DNA of 43,270 nt from a bacterium. GTDB lineage: Bacteria > Bacillota_I > Bacilli_A > Izemoplasmatales > UBA1188. The notes under the pieces were generated by a model, which saw only the letters and a program-made list of their open reading frames with translations, was not told where the DNA came from and made no database searches. The position numbers were made by a program, and so were the translations under genes. The DNA lies in the NCBI GenBank assembly GCA_017960565.1, contig JAGCYY010000017.1:1-43270 (forward strand), written 5' to 3'. Shown in pieces: positions 6,607 to 15,157 of this stretch (the first letter of the stretch is position 1; each line of letters starts with the position of its first letter).

Positions 6607-8322
6607 ATGAACATAGATTTAAAGAAAACAAAAGTTCTTAAGACTAAAGATTTAATACAGATGATTAGAATGGGCGTAGAAAATCTAGGCGCTCATATAG
6701 ATGAAGTAAATGATTTAAATGTTTTTCCTGTACCAGATGGCGATACAGGAACTAATATGAAAAGAACCATTGAAACTGGTTATAACATTATAAAAGATTC
6801 AGATATTAATCAACCTATATATAAAACAGCTCAAGATTTATCAAAAGGCATGTTGCTAGGTGCAAGAGGCAATAGTGGCGTTATTTTGTCACAAATCTTT
6901 AGAGGTTTTTCTAATGGCCTTATGCAAAAAAGAGATGTTGGTATTCCTGGTCTTATTCAAGCTTTTAAATCAGCTGTTAAACAAGCTTATGATGCTGTTG
7001 TAAAACCAGTTGAAGGAACAGTTTTAACTGTTCTTAGAGAATCTGTTCAAAAAGCAAGCAAACTTCCAAACCAATATATTTATACATTCTTCTTAAATCT
7101 TTTAAGACAAGCAAGAATAACCTTAGAAAACACTAAAGAAATGCTTGATGTTTTAAAAGAAGCAGATGTAATAGATTCAGGCGGAGCTGGCTTAACATAT
7201 ATTTTTGAAGGTTTTGTATCTTATTTCGAAGGAACGCTTCCAAACCCTGATTACGTTGAAACAGTATATGATTCAAATGATTCAAAGAAAAATGATGCCA
7301 ATCTTGATTTTTCATTATTTAATGAATATTCTGAATTAGATTATGGATATTGCACTGAATTTATTCTTCAATTATCCGCAAACAAAGTAGAAAATGTCAA
7401 TGACTTCAATGAAAAAGAAGTTATTGATTATCTAACTCTAGTTGGTGATAGTGTTGTATGTTTCAAAGATGGAACATTAATCAAAACTCATGTTCACACA
7501 AAAGATCCAGGTGCTGTACTCAGCTATGTTAGAAGATGGGGCGAATTCTTAACAATAAAAGTTGAAAATATGGCGTTACAACACAACAATAAGCTTGTAA
7601 AAGACAAAGAAAACGATGAGAAAAAGAAAAAAGTTCATAAGGCAATTGCGATAGTTTCAGTTGCACAAGGAAATGGATTAATCAAAGCGTTCAAAGATAT
7701 CAATGTTGATGAAATCGTAAATGGGAAACAAACAATGAATCCTTCAACTGAAGACTTTATTCAAGCATTTGATGAATTAGACGCTGACAATATCTTCGTT
7801 CTTCCAAACAACTCAAATATCATTCTAGCAGCTGAACAAGCAAGAGATATTTACAAAGAATCTCACGAAAATGTCAATGTGATCGTCATCAAGACAAAGA
7901 GTATTGCTCAAGGTTACATTGCTGCAACAATGCTTCAATTTCAATCTGATGACATCAATCAAATGATTGAAGATGTCGAAATGGCAATCAGCGATGTAAA
8001 TTCAATTGAAATAACTACCGCTACCAAAAACACTAAAGTAAATGGCGTAGATGTAAAGAAAAATGATTATATCGGTATTTTGAATCACAATCTTGTAAGC
8101 GATAGAAGACATAAAATCAATTGCTTAACAGAAACATTATCTAAAATTCAAGATATTGAATCACATGAAACTTTATTATTGATTTTTGGAGCAAACAATA
8201 TAATTAGTCAAAGAGAAAAAGACGAAGCGGTAAAAGAAATAAACAAAAAATTCCCATCACTAAATGTTGATATTATTGATGGTGATCAGGATGTATATTG
8301 TTTTATAGCTGCAGTTTGTTAG
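6607..8322 (+). CDS. fakA: Fatty acid kinase catalytic subunit FakA (DAK2/YloV-like)
   Basis: A 571-residue homologue of FakA, the ATP-dependent kinase that phosphorylates FakB-bound fatty acids so that exogenous acyl chains can enter phospholipid synthesis. The N-terminal DAK2 domain shows the nucleotide/metal motif 'LNVFPVPDGDTGTNM' and 'GARGNSGVILSQIFRGF'. The middle and C-terminal regions match the longer YloV layout ('IKTHVHTKDPG', 'FVLPNNSNIILAAEQA'). The ATG at 6607 is preferred because GGAGG lies directly upstream at 6599-6603, although the 3-nt spacing is short. A GTG at 6580 in frame has no ribosome site. In many Firmicutes an asp23-type gene precedes fakA, and here none does. No FakB is in the window. 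Confidence 0.9.
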   Translation: MNIDLKKTKVLKTKDLIQMIRMGVENLGAHIDEVNDLNVFPVPDGDTGTNMKRTIETGYNIIKDSDINQPIYKTAQDLSKGMLLGARGNSGVILSQIFRGFSNGLMQKRDVGIPGLIQAFKSAVKQAYDAVVKPVEGTVLTVLRESVQKASKLPNQYIYTFFLNLLRQARITLENTKEMLDVLKEADVIDSGGAGLTYIFEGFVSYFEGTLPNPDYVETVYDSNDSKKNDANLDFSLFNEYSELDYGYCTEFILQLSANKVENVNDFNEKEVIDYLTLVGDSVVCFKDGTLIKTHVHTKDPGAVLSYVRRWGEFLTIKVENMALQHNNKLVKDKENDEKKKKVHKAIAIVSVAQGNGLIKAFKDINVDEIVNGKQTMNPSTEDFIQAFDELDADNIFVLPNNSNIILAAEQARDIYKESHENVNVIVIKTKSIAQGYIAATMLQFQSDDINQMIEDVEMAISDVNSIEITTATKNTKVNGVDVKKNDYIGILNHNLVSDRRHKINCLTETLSKIQDIESHETLLLIFGANNIISQREKDEAVKEINKKFPSLNVDIIDGDQDVYCFIAAVC

Positions 8323-8335
8323 TAAATTTGAGATT

Positions 8336-8359
8336 AAAAGGACTTTAAGGTCCTTTTTT
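8336..8359 (+). terminator. Intrinsic terminator of fakA
   Basis: AAAAGGAC (8336-8343) and GTCCTTTT (8350-8357) pair across a 6-nt loop, with the T run continuing to 8359. Confidence 0.8.
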
Positions 8360-8412
8360 GTAACATTCTATAAATAATATGTGACATAAATTATATAGTA
8401 TATATTTTTTTA

Positions 8413-8442
8413 TTGAAAAAACATATGCTATTTGTCTATAAT
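8413..8442 (+). promoter_or_regulatory. Promoter of the HD-GYP gene; decides its start
   Basis: TTGAAA (8413-8418), 18 bp and TATAAT (8437-8442) predict a transcript start near 8449. An in-frame TTG at 8413 is the -35 itself, so translation must start downstream, at the ATG at 8461. Confidence 0.7.
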
Positions 8443-8460
8443 AATTTGGAATTAAAACTT

Positions 8461-9795
8461 ATGGAAACAAAAGAAACTATATATCGTGAAGCTGATTATA
8501 AAGCAAGTATCTTTAATATGAGACTTCTATCAGTATTATGTTTTTTCGCCCTACTCGCCCTATTATTAAATGAACTAGGGCTTTTTGTTGTCCCAAGACT
8601 TACAATGTTTGTTTCTACATTCCTCTCATCAGCTATCTTTCTAACTCCAATAGCTGTTCATTTAATATCTGATAAGATAATAAAGAAAAAAACGTCGGTT
8701 GTGAGTGAACACTGGTTTAAAATCTTGATAGTTGTTTCATTCTTTTTAGGAATTGTAATTGTTGGAATAACATTATCACATCATGCATTAATACTCCTCG
8801 CTCTTCCACCACTTGTTGCTTCATCATATAGTCAAAGTAAAAAATATATGATAGTTGTATTTGTGATATCCATTCTTATGGTGCCTATCACAGTCTATGG
8901 ATCATTTATATTTGGTTCTCTCGATAGAAATTTCATTAAAGGTATGCTTACCGATGAGGAAGCAAATGTTATCGAAAATAGACTAGAATTATTGACTTCA
9001 AAAAGAATGCTTGATGTATTTCTTCATTATGTTATTCCAAGACTCCTTTGTGAACTTTCAATCTGTGTAATTGCTTATGCAAACAAGGTTAGAAATGAAC
9101 TGACCCTCAAAAAACAAGAAGAATTATACAAAATAATGAATGATGAGATGGAAAGAGTAAACAAACTTCAATCTCATGTCATTGATGAACTTGCAACTCT
9201 AATTGAAACAAGAGATGTCAGTACAGGAGAACATGTCATAAGGACAAGAAGATATGTTAAAATCATCGCCAGTGCTCTTATGGAAGATGGCAAGTTTAAG
9301 GATATATTAAACCCTAAAACAATAGCTCTTATGGAAAATGCTGCTCCACTACATGATGTTGGTAAAATAACTATCTCTGACACAATATTATTAAAGCCCG
9401 CCAAACTAACAAACGAAGAATTCGATAAAATAAAAACTCATACCTACAAAGGAAAAGAAACAATCGCTAAAGTCTTTTCTAATATGAATGATGAAGAATT
9501 CTTAAAAACAGCTGAAGAAATAGCGATATCTCACCATGAAAAATGGGATGGAACAGGCTATCCTTATGGACTAAAAGGAGATAATATTCCACTTTCTGGA
9601 AGAATAATGGCTATCGCTGATGTTTATGATGCTTTAGTATCACTTAGAGTTTATAAACCACCAATCACTCCAGAAGAATCAATTAAAATTCTTATGAGTG
9701 AAAGTGGCACTCATTTTGATCCATCTATCATGGAAACAGTTAAAAGAATCGAATCGGAACTAATAAAAGAAGCTAAAGCTGATATATTTAGTTAA
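8461..9795 (+). CDS. Membrane HD-GYP domain protein, probable cyclic-di-GMP phosphodiesterase
   Basis: A 444-residue protein. The first 220 residues hold about five or six hydrophobic segments (for example around LLSVLCFFALLALLL). A short coiled region leads into an HD-GYP domain, the family that hydrolyses cyclic-di-GMP or related cyclic dinucleotides. Metal and signature residues are intact: HD at 298-299 in 'APLHDVGKI', then HHEKWDGTGYP at 358-368 (the GYP variant of HHExxDGxGYP) and 'IADVYDALVS'. The start is set by the promoter at 8413-8442 and leaves a leader of only about 12 nt with a weak GGA, so translation may be inefficient. No GGDEF cyclase is in the window. The membrane part probably senses an envelope signal; that is inference. 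Confidence 0.88.
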   Translation: METKETIYREADYKASIFNMRLLSVLCFFALLALLLNELGLFVVPRLTMFVSTFLSSAIFLTPIAVHLISDKIIKKKTSVVSEHWFKILIVVSFFLGIVIVGITLSHHALILLALPPLVASSYSQSKKYMIVVFVISILMVPITVYGSFIFGSLDRNFIKGMLTDEEANVIENRLELLTSKRMLDVFLHYVIPRLLCELSICVIAYANKVRNELTLKKQEELYKIMNDEMERVNKLQSHVIDELATLIETRDVSTGEHVIRTRRYVKIIASALMEDGKFKDILNPKTIALMENAAPLHDVGKITISDTILLKPAKLTNEEFDKIKTHTYKGKETIAKVFSNMNDEEFLKTAEEIAISHHEKWDGTGYPYGLKGDNIPLSGRIMAIADVYDALVSLRVYKPPITPEESIKILMSESGTHFDPSIMETVKRIESELIKEAKADIFS

Positions 9796-9825
9796 AAACA
9801 CAGGAAAACTCAATCCTGTGTTTTT
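9794..9825 (+). terminator. Intrinsic terminator of the HD-GYP gene
   Basis: AAAAACACAGGA (9794-9805) pairs perfectly with TCCTGTGTTTTT (9814-9825), giving a 12-bp stem with an 8-nt loop and a T tail. It overlaps the stop codon. Confidence 0.85.
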
Positions 9826-9864
9826 AATAATATGAACCTTTTATGATAATTAAGTGTTAGATAG

Positions 9865-9892
9865 TTGAAAAAAGAATACTTTATTATATAAT
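9865..9892 (+). promoter_or_regulatory. Promoter giving a near-leaderless J-domain mRNA
   Basis: TTGAAA (9865-9870), 16 bp and TATAAT (9887-9892) place the start near 9899, about 8 nt before the ATG at 9907. No Shine-Dalgarno sequence fits in that space. Confidence 0.6.
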
Positions 9893-9906
9893 AAAATCGA
9901 AAGTCT

Positions 9907-10713
9907 ATGAAAGATTATTATGCTATCCTGGGTATCAATAAAGATGCCACAGATGAAGAAATTAAATCTGCATATAGAAAACTTGCGAACAAATACCATC
10001 CAGATCACAATAAAGATAAAGATGCGACTGATAAGATGACTTTAGTGAATGAAGCATATTCAACTCTCAAAGATCCTATCAAACGTGCACAATATGATCA
10101 ATATGGTGATACAAGCGAGAATATAAGCCAAAATGCTGATGGCTTTTATTATAAACCAAATGCCAACTATTATGACTATAATAGAGGCTATTTTTATACG
10201 AGAAGCACACAGTCTCTTAGTAGATTAATATTTAGAATAATTTTAATATTTTTATTAATAAATGCGGTAATATCTCTTGGCTCAATTGCAATACAAAGAT
10301 TATTTCAAGGAAATAATAATACCCTTGGAACCTTAAATTCAGAAAATGATTTTTCGTATGTTCAAATCGATTCAAACAATGTCGCTGTTAAAGAAATAAA
10401 TAGTATCTTGAGTGAATCTATGATTCAAACAATTGAAATATCAGAAACAGTAAGAGATAGAAAAAACAAAATATATAATGTATCTTCAATATCAGATAAT
10501 GCCTTTAGAAGATGTTCAAATCTAACTTCTATATCGCTTCCATCAACAATTACTAGTATTGGAAGATATGCATTCTATGGCTGCAGTAAACTTGGAACTA
10601 TCTATTTCTATGGGACAGAAGAACAATTCAATAAAATTCAAATAGGAGAAGGCAACTCATATTTTAAAAATGCAACAGTCATCTTTATAGAAGGATATAA
10701 CTTTACTATTTAA
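9907..10713 (+). CDS. J-domain / transmembrane / BspA-type LRR fusion protein
   Basis: A 268-residue protein with three parts. Residues 1-68 are a J domain, the Hsp70-stimulating module, with the diagnostic HPD at 31-33 (KYHPDHN) and the helix IV '[12 protein letters not shown]'. Residues of about 104-128 form one hydrophobic helix ([18 protein letters not shown]). The C-terminal 190-268 region has BspA-type (LRR_5) repeats: '[20 protein letters not shown]' followed by '[17 protein letters not shown]'. A cytosolic J domain with an external repeat is the natural topology. Unlike the true DnaJ at 36552 it has no G/F or zinc region. It probably recruits DnaK to the membrane; its client or ligand is unknown. 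The start is set by the promoter directly upstream. The next gene follows after 36 nt. Confidence 0.85.
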   Translation: MKDYYAILGINKDATDEEIKSAYRKLANKYHPDHNKDKDATDKMTLVNEAYSTLKDPIKRAQYDQYGDTSENISQNADGFYYKPNANYYDYNRGYFYTRSTQSLSRLIFRIILIFLLINAVISLGSIAIQRLFQGNNNTLGTLNSENDFSYVQIDSNNVAVKEINSILSESMIQTIEISETVRDRKNKIYNVSSISDNAFRRCSNLTSISLPSTITSIGRYAFYGCSKLGTIYFYGTEEQFNKIQIGEGNSYFKNATVIFIEGYNFTI

Positions 10714-10749
10714 TATAAATAGTATATAATGATTAGGGAGGTTAAAAAC

Positions 10750-11205
10750 ATGGTAATGGTTTATATTTGGCTAGCAGTCTTACTGGCAAGCATTATTGTA
10801 GAACTAGCAGTTCCTGCACTCGTATCTGTATGGTTTGCTGCTGGAGCATTTGTTTCACTAATTCTAACATCTATTTTAACTATATTTATGGGCGAAGATG
10901 CATTGTTCTTCATTTGGCTTGAAATTCTTGTCTTTGTTATAGTTTCAGTTCTAACTGTTATTTTGATTAGACCTCTAATATTAAATAGAAGAAAAGAACT
11001 AAAAACTAACGTTGATTCAATGATAGGAAAAGTCGGAATTGTTGAAGATGAAATCTCAAAATATGTCTTTGGAACCGCAAAATTTGATGGTCTCGTTTGG
11101 ACATGTAAACTCGCTGATGATATAGATGAAACTATTGAATCAAACGAATTAGTTGAAATCATCGAAATCGATGGCAATAAAGCTATCGTTAAAAAACACA
11201 AATAA
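10750..11205 (+). CDS. NfeD-like membrane protein
   Basis: A 151-residue short-form NfeD protein. The ATG at 10750 is chosen because AGGGAGG at 10735-10741 lies 8 nt upstream; the ATG at 10729 is before that site. It has two or three hydrophobic segments (VYIWLAVLLASIIVELAVPAL and a second around LEILVFVIVSVLTVILI) followed by a small soluble C-terminal OB-fold-like domain (GKVGIVEDEI...GLVWTCKLAD...VEIIEIDGNKAIV). NfeD proteins are partners of SPFH/stomatin proteins in membrane microdomains, and such a gene follows 21 nt downstream. The two form an operon, possibly with the J-domain gene. Confidence 0.88.
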   Translation: MVMVYIWLAVLLASIIVELAVPALVSVWFAAGAFVSLILTSILTIFMGEDALFFIWLEILVFVIVSVLTVILIRPLILNRRKELKTNVDSMIGKVGIVEDEISKYVFGTAKFDGLVWTCKLADDIDETIESNELVEIIEIDGNKAIVKKHK

Positions 11206-11226
11206 TTTAATCAAGGAGGAAATAAA

Positions 11227-12177
11227 ATGAACACTATTTTCGCAATGTCACCAGGAGGAATCGTTGGACTTGTAATCGCAATCGTTGTTGTGGTTGGTCT
11301 AGCACTATCTGGCATAAAAGTAGTTAAACAAACAGAAAAATATGTAATTGAAAGAGTTGGTAAATTCCATTCTATTCTCGATCCAGGCGTACATTGGATT
11401 TGGCCATTCTTTGATAGAGTTGCTTTAAGAGTCGTAATGAAGGAACAAATCAGAGACTTTGATCCACAACCAGTTATCACTAAAGATAACGTTACAATGC
11501 AGATCGATACTGTAGTATTCTTCCAAATCACAGATCCTAAATTATATGCATATGGTGTTGTTAATCCAATAAATGCGATTGAAAATCTATCTTCAACTAC
11601 TCTAAGAAATATCATCGGTGAACTTGATCTTGATGAAACATTAACTTCAAGAGATATTATCAACACTAAGATGAGATCAATTCTTGATGAAGCAACTGAT
11701 CCATGGGGAATCAAAGTTAATCGTGTCGAAGTTAAAAACATTCTTCCACCAAAAGATATTAGAGACGCTATGGAACGTCAGATGAGAGCTGAAAGAGAAA
11801 AGAGAGAAAAAATTCTACTCGCAGAAGGTGAAAGACAATCTCAAATCTTAAAAGCACAAGGTGAAAAAGAAGCTGCAGTATTAAAAGCTGAAGGTGAAAA
11901 AGAAGCTCAAATCTTAAAAGCTGAAGCTGAAAAAGAAGCTAAGATTAGAATCGCTGAAGGTGAAGCTAAAGCCATCATCGCTAAGAGAGAGGCAGAAGCT
12001 GCTGGTATCAAAGCTTTAAGAGAAGCTAAACCTGATGATGCAGTACTAACTATCAAGTCTTATGAAGCACTTGAAAAAGTAGCGAATGGTCAAGCAACTA
12101 AGCTCATTGTTCCATCTAATCTTCAAGATGTTGCTACTCTTGCATCTACTGTAAAAGAAGTAGTTAAGTCTAAATAA
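11227..12177 (+). CDS. SPFH/stomatin/prohibitin family membrane scaffold protein
   Basis: A 316-residue SPFH-domain protein of the QmcA/stomatin-like group. A single N-terminal membrane helix (GIVGLVIAIVVVVGLAL) is followed by the SPFH core, with 'KYVIERVGKFHSILDPGVHW' and 'TKDNVTMQIDTVVFFQITDP'. A long Ala/Glu/Lys helix of about 190-265 follows, where an 'EGEKEAQILKA'-type unit is repeated four or five times; this is visible as near-repeats in the DNA at about 11820-11960. Family members assemble into large rings that organise membrane domains and quality control. AAGGAGG at 11214-11220 precedes the ATG. Pairing with NfeD is the classical arrangement. Confidence 0.92.
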   Translation: MNTIFAMSPGGIVGLVIAIVVVVGLALSGIKVVKQTEKYVIERVGKFHSILDPGVHWIWPFFDRVALRVVMKEQIRDFDPQPVITKDNVTMQIDTVVFFQITDPKLYAYGVVNPINAIENLSSTTLRNIIGELDLDETLTSRDIINTKMRSILDEATDPWGIKVNRVEVKNILPPKDIRDAMERQMRAEREKREKILLAEGERQSQILKAQGEKEAAVLKAEGEKEAQILKAEAEKEAKIRIAEGEAKAIIAKREAEAAGIKALREAKPDDAVLTIKSYEALEKVANGQATKLIVPSNLQDVATLASTVKEVVKSK

Positions 12178-12197
12178 GACCTAAAACATTAAATTCT

Positions 12198-12222
12198 AAA
12201 GGAGGTTTATCCCTCCTTTTTT
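12198..12222 (+). terminator. Intrinsic terminator of the NfeD-SPFH operon
   Basis: AAAGGAGG (12198-12205) and CCTCCTTT (12212-12219) form a perfect 8-bp stem, followed by T. It also contains a Shine-Dalgarno-like AGGAGG that serves no gene. Confidence 0.8.
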
Positions 12223-12298
12223 AATTCTCTTTCTTAAGTAGAGACAAAAATCCATCACTTAAACATCATCGATAGAAAACTAAGTCAATTCTCATACT

Positions 12299-12315
12299 AT
12301 AGTACGAAGTACTAT
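12299..12315 (+). promoter_or_regulatory. Inverted repeat, possible operator upstream of the XRE gene
   Basis: ATAGTAC-GAA-GTACTAT is a perfect 7-bp dyad with a 3-nt centre, 57 bp upstream of the -35 of the regulator gene. An XRE dimer could bind it, but no second copy was seen at the promoter itself. Confidence 0.35.
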
Positions 12316-12371
12316 TTCTTAAAATAGAGTGTATTTAAAACCCCTTTCTATTTTTCTCTCTATCATAGAAT

Positions 12372-12400
12372 TTGCATTTTTAACCTCTTTATGATATGAT
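12372..12400 (+). promoter_or_regulatory. Promoter of a probably leaderless XRE gene
   Basis: TTGCAT (12372-12377), 17 bp and TATGAT (12395-12400) predict a start at about 12407, immediately before the ATG at 12408. An ATG at 12396 in frame lies inside the -10 and cannot be the start. Confidence 0.65.
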
Positions 12401-12407
12401 TTTAGGC

Positions 12408-13121
12408 ATGAATAATATGTATGAAATTCTAAGCGATAACTTAACACGTTTAAGAAAGAGTAGAAACCTTACTCAAGCAGAATTCGCTGAAATAATTAAA
12501 TATTCTGATAAGTCTGTATCTAAATGGGAAACCGGAATGAGCGTACCAAATCTTGAAACCTTAGTTGAGATTGCAGAATTTTATGGCATGACTTTAGACG
12601 ATCTCGTTAAGAAACCTGTAGATTCCGAAAAAGTTCTAATAGTTGAAAAGATTCAAAAGACAAACAAATATACTATCTGTTTCCTATCAATCGCTGCTGT
12701 ATGGCTACTTGCCACTATCATATTTGTATATTCTATTCTAGGCGATAAAGATACTCCTTGGTGGCAATCCTTCATCTGGGCAGTCCCAGTTTCATTTATT
12801 CTCGCAGTTATCTTTTCTTCAATCTGGAATCGAAAATTCTTATTCATTTGTCTTTCGTTTTTACTTTGGACATTGATAGCCGCTATCTTTATTCAATCTC
12901 TCCCAAACAAGAATATGTATCTAATATTCATCGTTGGGATCCCTATTCAAATAATCATTCTTTTATCTCGTGGAATGAATAGAGCTAATCAAGAAGATGG
13001 CATAGAAAGATTATCAATAAATGCTAAAAAGAGACTAGAAAGAAAGAAATACAAAAAACAAATTCGTGAATTAAATAGAGCGAAATCAAGACTCGCAAAA
13101 GAAAAAGAAAAAAATATCTAA
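12408..13121 (+). CDS. XRE-family regulator with membrane domain
   Basis: A 237-residue protein. Residues of about 5-62 are a Cro/CI-type helix-turn-helix (LTRLRKSRNLTQAEFAEII, KSVSKWETGMSVPNLETLVE) that should bind DNA. Four hydrophobic segments follow (about 84-100, 108-128, 135-153 and 158-175), and then a very basic 50-residue tail (KKRLERKKYKKQIRELNRAK) that may form a coiled coil. The HTH-plus-membrane design suggests a regulator tethered to the membrane. Its targets are unknown, and its neighbours offer only the upstream NfeD-SPFH operon or itself. Two starts are possible, ATG at 12408 or at 12417, both without a ribosome site. I chose 12408 because the promoter points to it. Confidence 0.82.
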   Translation: MNNMYEILSDNLTRLRKSRNLTQAEFAEIIKYSDKSVSKWETGMSVPNLETLVEIAEFYGMTLDDLVKKPVDSEKVLIVEKIQKTNKYTICFLSIAAVWLLATIIFVYSILGDKDTPWWQSFIWAVPVSFILAVIFSSIWNRKFLFICLSFLLWTLIAAIFIQSLPNKNMYLIFIVGIPIQIIILLSRGMNRANQEDGIERLSINAKKRLERKKYKKQIRELNRAKSRLAKEKEKNI

Positions 13122-13126
13122 ATTTA

Positions 13127-13167
13127 AAATAGTGAACCTCACAAAAAAGGTTCACTATTTATTTTTT
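13127..13167 (+). terminator. Strong intrinsic terminator
   Basis: AAATAGTGAACC (13127-13138) and GGTTCACTATTT (13149-13160) form a perfect 12-bp stem with a 10-nt loop, followed by a T-rich stretch. It ends the XRE gene. Confidence 0.85.
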
Positions 13168-13203
13168 TATATCTTTGATATATCATATTTATAGAGGCAA
13201 AAA

Positions 13204-14343
13204 ATGATAGATAAGAAAAATAAAAAAGTTATAATTGGTCTATCAGGTGGTGTAGATTCGAGTGTAGCCGCTAAAATCTTGATAGATGAAGGATATGAAG
13301 TTGAAGGAATGTTTATGCGAAACTGGGATTCCTTTTTAAATAACGACATAAAAGGCAATCCTAATGATATCACTGACATTTGTCCTCAAGAAAAAGATTA
13401 TAATGATGCAGTTGAAGTCGCAAAAGCCCTAAATATCAAACTTCACAGAATCGATTTTGTCAAAGAATATTGGGATTATGTCTTCACATATTTTTTAGAT
13501 GAATATAAAAAAGGAAGAACACCAAATCCAGATGTGATGTGCAATCGCTATATCAAATTTGATTTCTTCAAGAAAAAAGCAATGGAACTTGGTGCAGATT
13601 ATATCGCTATGGGACATTTTGCGAGAATTAAAGTAATCGATGGAATAACTCATCTTTATAAAGGCAAAGATTCAAACAAAGATCAATCTTATTTCTTAGC
13701 GATGACACAAAGAGAAAAACTTGATAATGCTCTATTTCCTGTTGGAAATATGACAAAGAGTGAAGTTAGAGAAATCGCAAAATCATTAAATCTCGTAACC
13801 GCAAACAAAAAAGATTCTACCGGAATCTGTTTCATAGGAGAGCGACATTTTAATGAATTCCTATCTAACTACCTTCCTGCAAAAGAAGGTAAAATCGTAT
13901 CTCTTGATGGAAAAATCCTAGGTAAACACTATGGTTTAATGAATTATACGATAGGTCAAAGAAAGGGAATAGGTATCGGCGGATTAAATGATTTAGAAAA
14001 ACTCCCTTGGTTTGTGGTTGGAAAAGATCTTGAAAAGAATGAACTAATAGTAGGCCAAGGTGCTGACAATGAGCTTCTCTTTAGCGATGAATGCATCATT
14101 GAAGATCTAAATCTCATAAATCCACTAAAATCAACTAATCTATACGCTAAATTTAGATATAGACAAATAGATAATCCTATCAATATAGAACTTCTTGAAA
14201 ATAATGAAGCTAGAATCACATATAATCACATAAAAAGTGTTACTCCAGGTCAAATCCTCGTGTTATATGATGAAGATGGTGAATGTTTTGGTGGCGGAAT
14301 AATAAAAGAAGTATTCTATAAAGGCGAAAAAAGAAAATATTAA
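13204..14343 (+). CDS. mnmA: tRNA 2-thiouridylase MnmA
   Basis: A 379-residue homologue of MnmA, which adds sulfur to uridine 34 of Glu, Gln and Lys tRNAs using ATP and a persulfide donor. The N-terminal PP-loop 'GLSGGVDSS' (12-20) binds ATP. The two catalytic cysteines are visible at C113 (PDVMCNRYIKF) and C209 (STGICFIGERHF). The tRNA-binding elements 'GHFARI' and 'YTIGQRKGIGIGG' are intact. The C-terminal beta-barrel region is present, so the length is full. A GAGG 8 nt before the ATG supports the start. The gene stands alone between a terminator and the next operon. No cysteine desulfurase is nearby, so sulfur must come from an unlinked enzyme. Confidence 0.95.
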   Translation: MIDKKNKKVIIGLSGGVDSSVAAKILIDEGYEVEGMFMRNWDSFLNNDIKGNPNDITDICPQEKDYNDAVEVAKALNIKLHRIDFVKEYWDYVFTYFLDEYKKGRTPNPDVMCNRYIKFDFFKKKAMELGADYIAMGHFARIKVIDGITHLYKGKDSNKDQSYFLAMTQREKLDNALFPVGNMTKSEVREIAKSLNLVTANKKDSTGICFIGERHFNEFLSNYLPAKEGKIVSLDGKILGKHYGLMNYTIGQRKGIGIGGLNDLEKLPWFVVGKDLEKNELIVGQGADNELLFSDECIIEDLNLINPLKSTNLYAKFRYRQIDNPINIELLENNEARITYNHIKSVTPGQILVLYDEDGECFGGGIIKEVFYKGEKRKY

Positions 14344-14401
14344 TTTAAAAATTTAAACAAAAATAAATGGATATATGTATTTATTCATATGAGGTGAAAA
14401 T

Positions 14402-15154
14402 ATGAAAAAAATACTATTATCCATTTTTTTATTACTGCTGATGACTACATTTTATATCTGTTCAAAGAATGCTTACGCTGAAAAATACACAACATTCGAA
14501 GAAATCAATTTTGAAAATGATTATGTCCTGCTTCTAGATACATGGGATATCAATAAAGAAAATATGTATCTAGATAATCTTAATAAACATCCGATGTTTG
14601 GTTGGGATATCTATTATACTTTAAGAAAAGAACCTTTTACATATACTGCAGAAACATTATATCATGTAAAAAATCTAGGTTCAAAAGAGATTCAACATAC
14701 ATTTAAATATGAAGAATCATATGAAGAAACAATTCAAAGATCAGTAAAAGGAGATATAAAAGTTTCTCTTTCATATAGTGAGAATAGTAAAAAAGGAACT
14801 CCTGAATTTAAAGGAGGTCTTGAAAGCAAACTAGAATTCGAATATAAACAATCTTTAAAAACTAAATCTACCGAATCAGATACGGTAAAAATAGTAGTAG
14901 CTCCTGATAGCGAATTATTTATTAAAGTAAAAGGAAAAGGTTATCTTTATCAGGGTGTAGCTAAAAAGTTTTTCTTTTTTATTCCTACTACAAAAGGCGG
15001 ATTTGAATATGTCATCATCACCACAGAATATTATTCGATAGATATGGAACCACTAAACACTTTAAATATCGATGATATAGATTCTTCAATAGACTCAGAT
15101 GATGATTTAAGTGATGAAGATTACTATGAATATTATGAATATGATGAGGAATAA
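14402..15154 (+). CDS. Secreted beta-rich protein, possible aerolysin-like fold
   Basis: A 250-residue protein with a clear signal peptide (MKKILLSIFLLLLMTTFYIC, then AYA|EK near residue 26). I cannot assign a family with confidence. The middle (about 95-215) is a series of amphipathic strands rich in S, T, K and E. It reads like a beta hairpin (SVKGDIKVSLSYSENSKKG and GGLESKLEFEYKQSLKTKS) followed by 'VKIVVAPDSELFIKVKGKG'. This alternating pattern followed by a 'V.V.P.S' strand recalls aerolysin/ETX-MTX2 pore-forming proteins. That is inference from pattern only. The tail is extremely acidic (DDIDSSIDSDDDLSDEDYYE). It is the first gene of a four-gene operon with an ABC transporter, so it may be the cargo or the sensor of that system. 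A GAGGTG site precedes the ATG. Confidence 0.6.
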   Translation: MKKILLSIFLLLLMTTFYICSKNAYAEKYTTFEEINFENDYVLLLDTWDINKENMYLDNLNKHPMFGWDIYYTLRKEPFTYTAETLYHVKNLGSKEIQHTFKYEESYEETIQRSVKGDIKVSLSYSENSKKGTPEFKGGLESKLEFEYKQSLKTKSTESDTVKIVVAPDSELFIKVKGKGYLYQGVAKKFFFFIPTTKGGFEYVIITTEYYSIDMEPLNTLNIDDIDSSIDSDDDLSDEDYYEYYEYDEE

Positions 15155-15157
15155 CAT

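Noticed and set aside
10761..11741. Two long minus-strand frames opposite the NfeD and SPFH genes
   Set aside because: They are antisense shadows: no ribosome site, Ser/Thr/Ile-rich translations, and the plus-strand genes have clear family motifs.
12396..12407. Upstream ATG start of the XRE gene
   Set aside because: It lies inside the TATGAT -10 box of the gene's own promoter.
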